Shown here: one piece after another, positions 1 to 4,475 of the stretch
How positions within the stretch are numbered: the stretch's first letter is position 1
Layout: the number at the start of each line of letters is the position of its first letter
NCBI GenBank assembly: GCA_900548495.1
Contig: URKT01000107.1
Location: forward strand, 1-5,478
Reading direction: 5' to 3'
DNA from: an uncultured Collinsella sp.
GTDB taxonomy: Bacteria > Actinomycetota > Coriobacteriia > Coriobacteriales > Coriobacteriaceae
Length of the DNA: 5,478 bases
Notes under the pieces: generated by a model
Told to the model about the DNA's origin: nothing
Database searches by the model: none
What the model saw: only the letters and a program-made list of their open reading frames with translations
Translations under genes and position numbers: made by a program

Positions 1-476
1 AGATCCACGAGGAACTGCCCGATATGCTGCTGGGCGCCGGCACTGTCCTGACCGTCGAGCAGGTTGAGCAGGCCCGCGCCGCCGGTGCCAAGTTCATCGT
101 CTCCCCGGGTTACAACGAGGACGTCGTGAAGCATTGCATCGACATCGAGCTGCCCGTCCTTCCCGGCACCGTGACCCCCTCCGAGGTCACCGCAGCCGAG
201 AACCTGGGCCTCAAGGTCACCAAGTTCTTCCCCGCGTCCCAGTATGGCGGCCTGAACACCATCAAGGCCCTCGCCGCTCCGTTTGTCGGTCACCGCTTTA
301 TGCCTACCGGCGGCGTGAGCACCGCCAACGTCGAGGAGTACTTGAGCTCCTCCGCCATCATCGCCTGCGGTGGCACCTGGATGGTCAAGCCGGCCCTGTT
401 TGCCGACGGCGACTTCTCCAAAGTCGAGCAGATCGCCCGCGAGGCCATGGACGTCGTCAAGAAGGTCCGCGGCTAG
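1..476 (+). CDS. eda: KDPG (2-keto-3-deoxy-6-phosphogluconate) aldolase, 3' part
   Basis: Class I aldolase that splits 2-keto-3-deoxy-6-phosphogluconate into pyruvate and glyceraldehyde-3-phosphate in the cytoplasm, the last step of the Entner-Doudoroff and hexuronate routes. The reading frame is open to the left edge (first full codon at 3-5), so the N-terminus, including the catalytic Glu/Arg region of the family, lies outside the window. About 157 residues are present of the usual 205-215. Visible family signatures are GAGTVL (around 33-50), the KFFPA motif whose Lys codon at 222-224 is the expected Schiff-base lysine, and the phosphate-binding PTGGVS stretch near 303-320. The late GGTWMV segment matches the GGSWLV position of E. 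coli Eda. The gene ends in TAG and is followed 17 bp later by a strong terminator, so it is the last gene of its operon. Codon use is strongly C/G-ending, as in a well-expressed gene. The family is clear; a related 2-keto-4-hydroxyglutarate aldolase activity cannot be excluded. Confidence 0.95.
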   Translation, partial: IHEELPDMLLGAGTVLTVEQVEQARAAGAKFIVSPGYNEDVVKHCIDIELPVLPGTVTPSEVTAAENLGLKVTKFFPASQYGGLNTIKALAAPFVGHRFMPTGGVSTANVEEYLSSSAIIACGGTWMVKPALFADGDFSKVEQIAREAMDVVKKVRG

Positions 477-493
477 GTTTAGCTCTCTATCGT

Positions 494-531
494 GAAAGGG
501 GGCGTGCCCTAGACCTCGCCCCCTTTCTTTT
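494..531 (+). terminator. Rho-independent terminator of the aldolase operon
   Basis: An 11-bp perfect stem (GAAAGGGGGCG at 494-504 with its complement at 517-527) encloses a 12-nt loop and is followed directly by TTTT at 528-531. It lies 17 bp after the aldolase stop codon. Confidence 0.93.
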
Positions 532-632
532 AAAGCGGCTCGGAAGCGCGCCGTTTCCGTCACGAACAAGAACCAAAACCGTCTTGTATGCTGATAGAAC
601 GTGACGGAAGCGACACGCCCCCGAGCCGCTTT
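532..632. repeat. Nested ~100-bp inverted repeat, MITE-like
   Basis: It begins right after the terminator T-run. The outer arms are 12 bp and perfect (AAAGCGGCTCGG at 532-543, complement at 621-632). A second perfect 10-bp pair lies inside (TTCCGTCACG at 555-564 with 600-609), and a third 6-bp pair (566-571 with 582-587) encloses a 10-nt loop. CGGAAGCG is also repeated directly at 541-548 and 605-612. No ORF with coding character covers it. I see no clear target-site duplication. It could be a non-autonomous element or a folded RNA; the function is unknown. Confidence 0.7.
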
Positions 633-639
633 GTATAAT
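610..639 (+). promoter_or_regulatory. Possible sigma-70-type promoter
   Basis: A perfect TATAAT (634-639) sits 18 bp after GCGACA (610-615, 4 of 6 matches to TTGACA). A transcript would start near 646 and run into the hairpin at 698-758, with no gene on the + strand until 2048. If active, it would therefore drive a noncoding RNA. This is sequence resemblance only. Confidence 0.3.
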
Positions 640-697
640 CGGCTGGCAGTCGCGCTCAACTGAGCCACTTCGGTAAAAGCCGAGCCATCAAAACAGC

Positions 698-758
698 TGC
701 GGCGCCGTCTGGAGGAATGGACCTTTGCTTCCGGTCTTTTCCTCCAAGCGGCACCGCA
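698..758. other. Long imperfect hairpin in the aldolase-GntR intergenic region
   Basis: Positions 698-723 pair with 733-758. TGGAGGAA (710-717) pairs with TTCCTCCA (739-746), GACC (720-723) with GGTC (733-736), and the outer 698-707 with 749-758 except for one mismatch at 703/753. The loop is 9 nt and no U-run follows, so it does not look like a terminator. The rest of the 477-867 gap holds the terminator and the inverted repeats listed separately. I see no complete tRNA or protein gene in it. Confidence 0.5.
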
Positions 759-786
759 TCTTTGTGCCCCGGTCACACCCCAACGC

Positions 787-853
787 AGTTGCGGTGAAAT
801 AGGGACTGTTTGCGCCACCTAGGTCACAAAACAGTCCCTATTTCACCGCAACT
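787..853. repeat. 25-bp-arm inverted repeat, copy 1
   Basis: Arms 787-811 and 829-853 are perfectly complementary over 25 bp and begin with AGTTGCGGTGAAATAGGG. The loop is 17 nt and itself contains the palindrome ACCTAGGT (817-824). It ends 14 bp before the GntR stop codon. No U-run follows on either strand, so it is not a standard terminator. It belongs to the same family as the repeat at 1633-1699. Confidence 0.85.
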
Positions 854-867
854 TATATGGGGATTGA

Positions 868-1560
868 TTAGATGAACGAGTCTTTGGACAGCTCAAAATA
901 GTCGGGATGCAAGGCGATAACCGGGCCCTGCTCCTCGGGCATCAGGTGCAAGTGCGTCTCTGCCAGATAGCTCGCCGTATCGGTGTCGCCTTCCTTAATG
1001 GCCTCCAAAATCCGACGGTGCTGACGACGAATCGGCTCCCAATCCAAATCCTGCGACACCATACGCAACCAGTTGTATCGCTCAAAATGCGTGTTGATGC
1101 TCTTCATCCAATCCCACAACATGTGACGGCCAGCAATCTCAAAACACGTCTCATGGAACAGGTTGTCCAGGTCAAAGAAACGACGCGTTTCGCTATGGTC
1201 GAGCGACTCGGACTCGGTAAGAATCTGCTCAAGCCGCTGCTTTTGCTCGGGCGAGGAAGCCGAACAGCATTTAATAAGCACGCTTCTCTCGAGCTTCTCA
1301 CGCAAGAAACAGGCGTTCTCGGCACGCTCCATGCTGATTTTTGAGACATAGGTGCCGCTTTTGGGACGCGTTTCCACCAGCTCCTGCTCACGCAGGCGCA
1401 CAAATGACTCGCGAATGGGCGTGCGCCCGATTCCCGTCTCCTTTTCCAGACCAATCGCCGAAAGACGCGTGCCGGGCCTGAGCTCGGCATAGATGATCTT
1501 GGAGCGCAATGCGTTGTACGCCTGGTCTTGCAGGCTCTGATAATGCTGGTGCTGTTCCAT
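868..1560 (-). CDS. GntR-family transcriptional regulator with FCD (FadR-type) ligand domain
   Basis: Cytoplasmic one-component regulator of 230 residues, the usual size for the family. Residues 10-75 form the GntR winged helix-turn-helix, with the typical LRPGTRLS and GIGRTPIRESFVRL stretches and the wing KSGTYVSKI. Residues about 80-207 form the all-helical FCD domain, with the expected metal/ligand residues Asp132, His136, His181 and His203. ATG at 1558-1560 is chosen because it has GAGG about 6 nt upstream and places the HTH at the normal distance from the N-terminus. The same frame is open to a TTG at 1674, but that extension is largely the inverted repeat at 1633-1699 translated. FCD regulators often sense sugar acids or other small carboxylates. 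The gene converges on the KDPG aldolase gene, so control of sugar-acid catabolism is a reasonable inference, but the effector cannot be read from sequence. A candidate promoter lies at 1762-1791. Confidence 0.93.
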   Translation of the reverse strand: MEQHQHYQSLQDQAYNALRSKIIYAELRPGTRLSAIGLEKETGIGRTPIRESFVRLREQELVETRPKSGTYVSKISMERAENACFLREKLERSVLIKCCSASSPEQKQRLEQILTESESLDHSETRRFFDLDNLFHETCFEIAGRHMLWDWMKSINTHFERYNWLRMVSQDLDWEPIRRQHRRILEAIKEGDTDTASYLAETHLHLMPEEQGPVIALHPDYFELSKDSFI

Positions 1561-1632
1561 AAAGCCCTCGGATAAGTCCTCGGTTAGTCGAATACCACCA
1601 TGCAATACTATCGCATCCCCCGCCCCCTCATA

Positions 1633-1699
1633 AGTTGCGGTGGAATAGTTCCTGTTCAAGGCCTTCAGCAGCAAAAACAGGAACTATTCCACCGCAACT
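1633..1699. repeat. 24-bp-arm inverted repeat, copy 2
   Basis: Arms 1633-1656 and 1676-1699 are perfectly complementary over 24 bp and begin with AGTTGCGGTGGAATAGTT. The loop is 19 nt. It shares the outer sequence with the repeat at 787-853 but differs at several stem positions, each matched by the compensating change in the other arm. It lies between the GntR start codon and its probable promoter, so it would be transcribed in the GntR 5' leader. Confidence 0.85.
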
Positions 1700-1722
1700 A
1701 CAGCCAACGAGTTGTTGCGATT

Positions 1723-1738
1723 AGGTGAACGTTCACCT
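1723..1738. promoter_or_regulatory. 16-bp perfect palindrome, candidate operator
   Basis: AGGTGAACGTTCACCT is fully self-complementary, the form of a binding site for a dimeric repressor. It lies just downstream of the candidate GntR promoter (TTGAGC/TTTTAT on the - strand) and could be an autoregulatory site. On the + strand a T-rich tract follows it, so a short stem with a 4-nt loop acting as a terminator is an alternative. No + strand gene precedes it, however. Confidence 0.5.
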
Positions 1739-1754
1739 TTTTATTGTTTTTCTC

Positions 1755-1782
1755 TTCGCAAATAAAATCCCGTGCGTATACT
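1755..1782 (+). promoter_or_regulatory. Candidate promoter of the membrane-protein gene
   Basis: TTCGCA (1755-1760, 4 of 6 matches to the -35 consensus), a 16-bp spacer and TATACT (1777-1782, 5 of 6). Transcription would start near 1789, exactly at the operator-like site 1791-1808. The GU-wobble pattern of the downstream hairpins also favours + strand transcription here. Confidence 0.5.
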
Positions 1783-1791
1783 TAGGCTCAA
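1762..1791 (-). promoter_or_regulatory. Candidate divergent promoter for the GntR gene
   Basis: Read on the - strand: TTGAGC (complement of 1786-1791), an 18-bp spacer and TTTTAT (complement of 1762-1767), each 4 of 6 matches. It overlaps the + strand promoter, which would let one bound regulator affect both directions. Weak on sequence alone. Confidence 0.3.
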
Positions 1792-1808
1792 ACGAAACCG
1801 ATTTCGTT
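1791..1808. promoter_or_regulatory. LacI-type operator-like site
   Basis: AACGAAACCGATTTCGTT is an 18-bp inverted repeat with a central CG and one mismatched pair (positions 8/11). This is the architecture of LacI/GalR-family operators (GAAAnCGnTTTC core). It covers the predicted start of + strand transcription, the position where a repressor would block initiation. No LacI-family gene is in the window. Confidence 0.55.
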
Positions 1809-1810
1809 GA

Positions 1811-1868
1811 GCGTGGGCAATAGGATGCTAAGACACACCCTACCATCTTGGCATCTTATCGCCCACGC
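1811..1868 (+). other. Long leader hairpin (5' UTR structure 1)
   Basis: Positions 1811-1833 pair with 1846-1868: 8 bp, one A/C mismatch (1819/1860), then 14 pairs including two GU wobbles (1823/1856 and 1829/1850), closing a 12-nt loop. Both wobbles are G-U only if the + strand is transcribed and would be A/C clashes on the other strand. This supports an RNA element in the leader of the gene at 2048. Confidence 0.7.
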
Positions 1869-1889
1869 AATGCCATTTGCTTTCTTCCC

Positions 1890-1929
1890 GTCTCGTTGGA
1901 CCTTTAGTCCCATTCCGGCACAGCGAGAC
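1890..1929 (+). other. Leader hairpin (5' UTR structure 2)
   Basis: GTCTCGTTG (1890-1898) pairs with CAGCGAGAC (1921-1929), 9 pairs with one U-G wobble, again compatible with + strand RNA. The loop contains CCGGC (1915-1919), which can also pair with GCCGG at 1954-1958, part of the left arm of the following terminator-like stem. A regulatory switch is therefore possible. Confidence 0.45.
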
Positions 1930-1942
1930 ACTTCCTAGACGA

Positions 1943-2020
1943 CTGACCGTGGGGCCGGCTTTTCTGCTTTTGCAGCAGTGCCTCCGATAACCCTCTTTTG
2001 CCGGCCCGGGTCAGCTTTTT
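1943..2020 (+). terminator. Leader terminator / attenuator-like structure
   Basis: CTGACC (1943-1948) and GGGCCGGC (1952-1959) pair with GCCGGCCC (2000-2007) and GGTCAG (2009-2014), with small bulges. The right arm runs directly into CTTTTT (2015-2020). A small hairpin CTGC-TTTT-GCAG (1964-1975) sits inside. The U-run ends 27 nt before the ATG at 2048, so the structure would stop transcription just before the gene unless it is prevented from folding. The internal loop is large (about 40 nt), which weakens the call as a simple terminator. Confidence 0.5.
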
Positions 2021-2047
2021 CACACAACCGAAAGGACGGGTAGCAAC

Positions 2048-2728
2048 ATGCGACCGCTCATCATCATGCATGGCGAGAACATCGACTGGTGCCATACCGT
2101 CATCAGAATGCTGATGTATCTTGTGGGCGTTGCAGTACTGGCACTCGGTATGAGTCCCCAGACGGCATCCGGCCTGGGCGTCGCCGCGCTCACGTGCTTT
2201 GCCACAACCCTATCCATGCTCACTGGCAAGACGCTCGGCTTTTGGATCACCGCAACCTACGTCGCCTACATCGTGGCGCAATTAGCCATCTTGCGAAGCG
2301 AGTTCCAGCCGCGCATCCTGCTCGAGTTGTTCTTCTCAACGCTGATTGGCGGCTTGACCGACCTCTTCATGGCGGTCAACCCACTGCATCCCACGGCACT
2401 CCCCACACAGATTGCGACCATGCTGCTCTCCCTCGCTGTCACCGCATTTGGCGTAAGTCTCGTCGTCAACATGGGCGTTGTCCCCAACGCGCCCGACGGC
2501 TTGGTGCAAGTCATTGCCGAAAAGCTTAAACGCCGCTTTGGTGACGTAAAAGTCGTGTTTGACTGCTCACATGTCGCCGCCTCGCTCGCGTTGTCGCTGA
2601 TCTTTATGTACAACCTGGGCGGCTTTGGCGTCACGACCGCCATCTCGGCACTGTTCCTGGGCCATGTCATCAACGTCGCCAACAAGCTGTTCGCCCAGCG
2701 CTTTATCCGCGCGGCATTCGGAAAATAG
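2048..2728 (+). CDS. YczE/YyaS/YitT-like integral membrane protein
   Basis: 226-residue polytopic membrane protein of the poorly characterised YczE/YyaS/YitT type; its transported substrate or role is unknown. Hydrophobic segments lie at about 18-36, 43-58, 65-82, 89-110, 120-145, 174-190 and 194-212, with charged stretches between them (for example 158-168, KLKRRFGDVK). Two similar small-residue turns, LGMSPQTASG (33-42) and MGVVPNAPDG (142-151), suggest an internal duplication and match the G-x-x-P motif common in this family. The start ATG at 2048 is preceded by AAAGGACGG (2031-2039), with slightly long spacing; the next Met (residue 7) has no better site. The long structured leader and LacI-like operator upstream suggest control at both initiation and elongation. 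The next gene starts 113 bp later with no terminator between, so co-transcription is possible. Confidence 0.8.
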   Translation: MRPLIIMHGENIDWCHTVIRMLMYLVGVAVLALGMSPQTASGLGVAALTCFATTLSMLTGKTLGFWITATYVAYIVAQLAILRSEFQPRILLELFFSTLIGGLTDLFMAVNPLHPTALPTQIATMLLSLAVTAFGVSLVVNMGVVPNAPDGLVQVIAEKLKRRFGDVKVVFDCSHVAASLALSLIFMYNLGGFGVTTAISALFLGHVINVANKLFAQRFIRAAFGK

Positions 2729-2754
2729 CACCACCGCAAGAACCCGCGAACAGC

Positions 2755-2824
2755 GCTATACGTTGCTATATCTCACTATACTTTGCTATATCTTGCTATA
2801 CTTTGCTATATCTTGCTATATCTT
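2755..2824. repeat. Seven tandem 10-bp repeats (GCTATAyyTT)
   Basis: Units start at 2755, 2765, 2775, 2785, 2795, 2805 and 2815: GCTATACGTT, GCTATATCTC, ACTATACTTT, GCTATATCTT, GCTATACTTT, GCTATATCTT, GCTATATCTT. Variation is mostly at positions 7-8. The 10-bp period keeps every unit on nearly the same helix face. Three units carry TATAC and the others TATAT, so the array holds several overlapping -10-like boxes. It ends 17 bp before the ATPase start codon. It could be a promoter/operator array or an iteron-like binding array for the ATPase. Confidence 0.9.
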
Positions 2825-2841
2825 GAGCAAAGGTGGCTCAC

Positions 2842-3933
2842 ATGCAAACAAACCCTTTTAAGCCCACAGCAGGTAAAACACCTCCCACGATTATCGGCCG
2901 CGAAGATGTGCTCGAAGAATTCAATGAGGGCCTCGTCAACGGGCCTGGTGCCCCGGGGCGCCTAATGCGCATAGCCGGCGTCCGTGGAACGGGCAAGACG
3001 GTCCTCCTTGACGAGTGCTCACGTTTGGCGCAAAGCCGTGGCTGGACGGTCATAAAAGAGGTCGCAACCGAGGGACTTTGCCAACGCATTCTCGAACAGC
3101 TGCAGCCCAAATTCCAGGCCAAACACGCCAGATTTGAGCCCACCGTAGCTGGCATATCCATCGGCAGCATAGACATTGAGCGAATCGGTCCATCGCTACG
3201 CGACGCCATGAGACAGACAATATCCAAGAATGAAAATGGCCTGCTCATCACTCTCGACGAGGTTCAAGACGCAGAGCTCGATGAGGTCCGAACGCTCTCC
3301 ATTGCGATTCAGCAGGTTATCGGCGAAGACCTTGATATAGCCTTTGTTTTTGCTGGGCTGCCTTCGATGATTGAAAGCATCATCAACGGAAAGACACTTG
3401 CGTTTTTGCGCCGCGCCCTCCCCTTTGACCTGAAGGCTGTGGCAGTAACCGAAGTGTCGTACTCCCTCGAGGAAACCATTGAAGCGTCTGGCATGGAGTT
3501 GCAGCCAGGTATTGCCGGCCAACTTGCCGAGGCAACGCAAGGCTATCCTTTCATGATCCAACTCGTTGGATACTACGCATGGCAGTTGGCAAGACGCGCA
3601 CATACAACGATTATTGGAGAAGAAGAAGCCGAGCGTGGCATTGCAACGGCACGCGAACGCTTCTGCGCCATGGTGATTGAGCCCGCGCTGCAGCGCATTC
3701 CGCCCACGTGCATCGCTTATCTGCTGAGCATGGCGTCTTTGGGGCAGACGAGCTCGACCAGCATGGTTGCCGATGCCCTAAACAAAACGCCTCAACAGGT
3801 GAGTTCCGTCCGCAGCCGCCTGTTAAGAGAATCGATTATCGAGGCTCCCTCGTACGGCAAGGTCTCATTTGCCATCCCCTACATGCGCGACTACCTCTAC
3901 GAGCACAAAGCCGAACTGGAAGTTGAACTGTAG
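2842..3933 (+). CDS. ORC/Cdc6-like AAA+ ATPase with C-terminal winged helix
   Basis: 363-residue ATP-binding protein of the AAA+/AAA_16 type common in Actinomycetota. The start NPFKPTAGKTPPTIIGRE (4-21) is the family's N-terminal box. Walker A is GVRGTGKT (46-53), Walker B LLITLDE (134-140), and a sensor-1-like strand FVFAGLP follows (168-174). Residues about 265-355 look like a winged helix-turn-helix (QQVSSVRSRLLRESIIEAPS), so it probably couples ATP to DNA binding. No transmembrane segment is seen. ATG at 2842 is chosen because AAAGGTGG (2829-2836) is a good ribosome site for it; the in-frame GTG at 2833 lies inside that site. The gene sits between two different repeat arrays (2755-2824 and 3953-4106), which may be its binding sites. 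Base composition is less GC-rich than the aldolase gene, fitting accessory DNA. Its biological role is not known to me; NTPase-regulator or STAND-like defence functions are alternatives to replication or partition. Confidence 0.85.
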   Translation: MQTNPFKPTAGKTPPTIIGREDVLEEFNEGLVNGPGAPGRLMRIAGVRGTGKTVLLDECSRLAQSRGWTVIKEVATEGLCQRILEQLQPKFQAKHARFEPTVAGISIGSIDIERIGPSLRDAMRQTISKNENGLLITLDEVQDAELDEVRTLSIAIQQVIGEDLDIAFVFAGLPSMIESIINGKTLAFLRRALPFDLKAVAVTEVSYSLEETIEASGMELQPGIAGQLAEATQGYPFMIQLVGYYAWQLARRAHTTIIGEEEAERGIATARERFCAMVIEPALQRIPPTCIAYLLSMASLGQTSSTSMVADALNKTPQQVSSVRSRLLRESIIEAPSYGKVSFAIPYMRDYLYEHKAELEVEL

Positions 3934-3952
3934 AAACGGCAACTGCCCTGCA

Positions 3953-4106
3953 AGACGAAAACCGTTTTCGTACGGATTTAAAGCAGACGTAAACGATTTT
4001 CGTCTTGATTTGCGTACGGAATTAAGACGTAAATTGCGCTTTCGTACGCTTATTACCAGACGCAAATTGTTTTCGTCCGGCCATGCGTCCCCAATCTAGA
4101 CGAAAA
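3953..4106. repeat. Degenerate palindromic repeat array, two-level period
   Basis: Five copies of a unit beginning AGACGnAAA start at 3953, 3985, 4025, 4058 and 4098, with intervals 32, 40, 33 and 40, so the array repeats every 72-73 bp as pairs of units. The first, second and fourth copies are imperfect palindromes of the form ACGnAAA..TTTTCGT; the first (ACGAAAAC-C-GTTTTCGT, 3956-3972) is perfect. Several are followed by GTACGG or GTCCGG. The last copy is cut short and merges with the terminator at 4103-4133. The array starts 20 bp after the ATPase stop codon. The units are too degenerate and too closely spaced for CRISPR. Confidence 0.7.
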
Positions 4107-4133
4107 GAGCCCCGAGCTCAAAAATCGGGGCTC
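4103..4133 (-). terminator. Rho-independent terminator, - strand
   Basis: GAGCCCCGA (4107-4115) pairs perfectly with TCGGGGCTC (4125-4133) around a 9-nt loop. On the - strand the stem is followed by TTTT (4106-4103). It would end transcription coming from the small ORF and integrase region. On the + strand the stem is not followed by a U-run. Confidence 0.75.
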
Positions 4134-4165
4134 GATGTAAGTTCTAGGGTGTCAGAAGTTACATC
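4134..4165. repeat. 12-bp-arm inverted repeat overlapping a stop codon
   Basis: GATGTAAGTTCT (4134-4145) and AGAAGTTACATC (4154-4165) are complementary at 11 of 12 positions around AGGGTGTC. The right arm overlaps the TGA (4164-4166) of the - strand ORF. It abuts the terminator stem at 4133. It could be a recombination or att-like site, the end of a lost mobile element, or an RNA structure. Confidence 0.55.
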
Positions 4166-4406
4166 AGCCGCTTACGACCGCTCTGTCTATCTCTCCGAGC
4201 GGGACGGGCGCCGATGCCCTGATCTCTGCCATGTCGAGGTGCGAGATCAAATCCTTGGCGCGCTCGCCGGAGTGGTATGCCTTGTTCGTCGCCACCTTCC
4301 TGTAGAGCTTCTTGAGCTTCGTCTTCCCCTTGTTGCCCGGCGGCATCTCCGTCTCAGGTGGCAGCCCTAGGAAGGACAGGACGCCGGGCAGGTCGCACAG
4401 CATCAC
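4164..4406 (-). CDS. Unrecognised small protein or C-terminal gene fragment
   Basis: 80 residues from ATG at 4406, with GAGG five bases upstream (GAGGACGTGATG). I do not recognise the family. The product has a leucine/proline-rich start (LCDLPGVLSFLGLPPETE), a lysine-rich middle (NKGKTKLKKLYRKV, about residues 26-39) and an acidic-amphipathic end (ERAKDLISHLDMAEI). No membrane segment or signal peptide is seen. The frame is open further upstream to 4568, and the stretch RVVDLAAKADIEDV before the ATG reads like ordinary coding sequence. It is therefore more likely the 3' end of a longer gene truncated when the integrase region was rearranged. The stop lies in the inverted repeat 4134-4165, and a terminator follows. 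The frame differs from that of the integrase remnant to its right. Confidence 0.45.
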   Translation of the reverse strand: MMLCDLPGVLSFLGLPPETEMPPGNKGKTKLKKLYRKVATNKAYHSGERAKDLISHLDMAEIRASAPVPLGEIDRAVVSG

Positions 4407-4475
4407 GTCCTCGATGTCGGCCTTGGCCGCCAGGTCGACGACTCTCTGCGCTGTCGGCGAGATGTTCGGGGTGCT

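Noticed and set aside
134..604. Second + strand frame over the aldolase gene and terminator
   Set aside because: Arg/His/Pro-rich product typical of an off-frame in GC-rich coding DNA; it runs straight through the terminator and the inverted repeat.
640..690. tRNA-like stretch on the - strand (GGCTCAGTTGAGCGCGACTG resembles a D-arm and anticodon region)
   Set aside because: No T-arm sequence, no matching acceptor stem and no CCA-end context follow; at most a chance match or a decayed fragment.
787..853. Terminator of the GntR gene
   Set aside because: The stem is strong but no U-run follows on the - strand, and a relative of the same repeat lies at the 5' side of the gene, so it is better called a repeat.
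1561..1674. N-terminal extension of the GntR protein to a TTG start
   Set aside because: Most of it is the translated inverted repeat, the start is a poor codon in the repeat loop, and the ATG at 1560 has a good ribosome site and gives the normal family length.
1904..2250. - strand ORFs opposite the leader and the start of the membrane-protein gene
   Set aside because: They are antisense to a structured leader and a convincing membrane-protein gene, with no domain or ribosome-site support.
2755..2824. CRISPR array
   Set aside because: Units are 10 bp with no spacers.
2833..2841. GTG start three codons upstream for the AAA+ ATPase
   Set aside because: It lies within the AAAGGTGG ribosome-binding sequence that serves the ATG at 2842.
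3953..4106. CRISPR-like repeats
   Set aside because: Units are degenerate palindromes with unequal spacing of 32-40 bp and no unique spacers; no cas genes are present.
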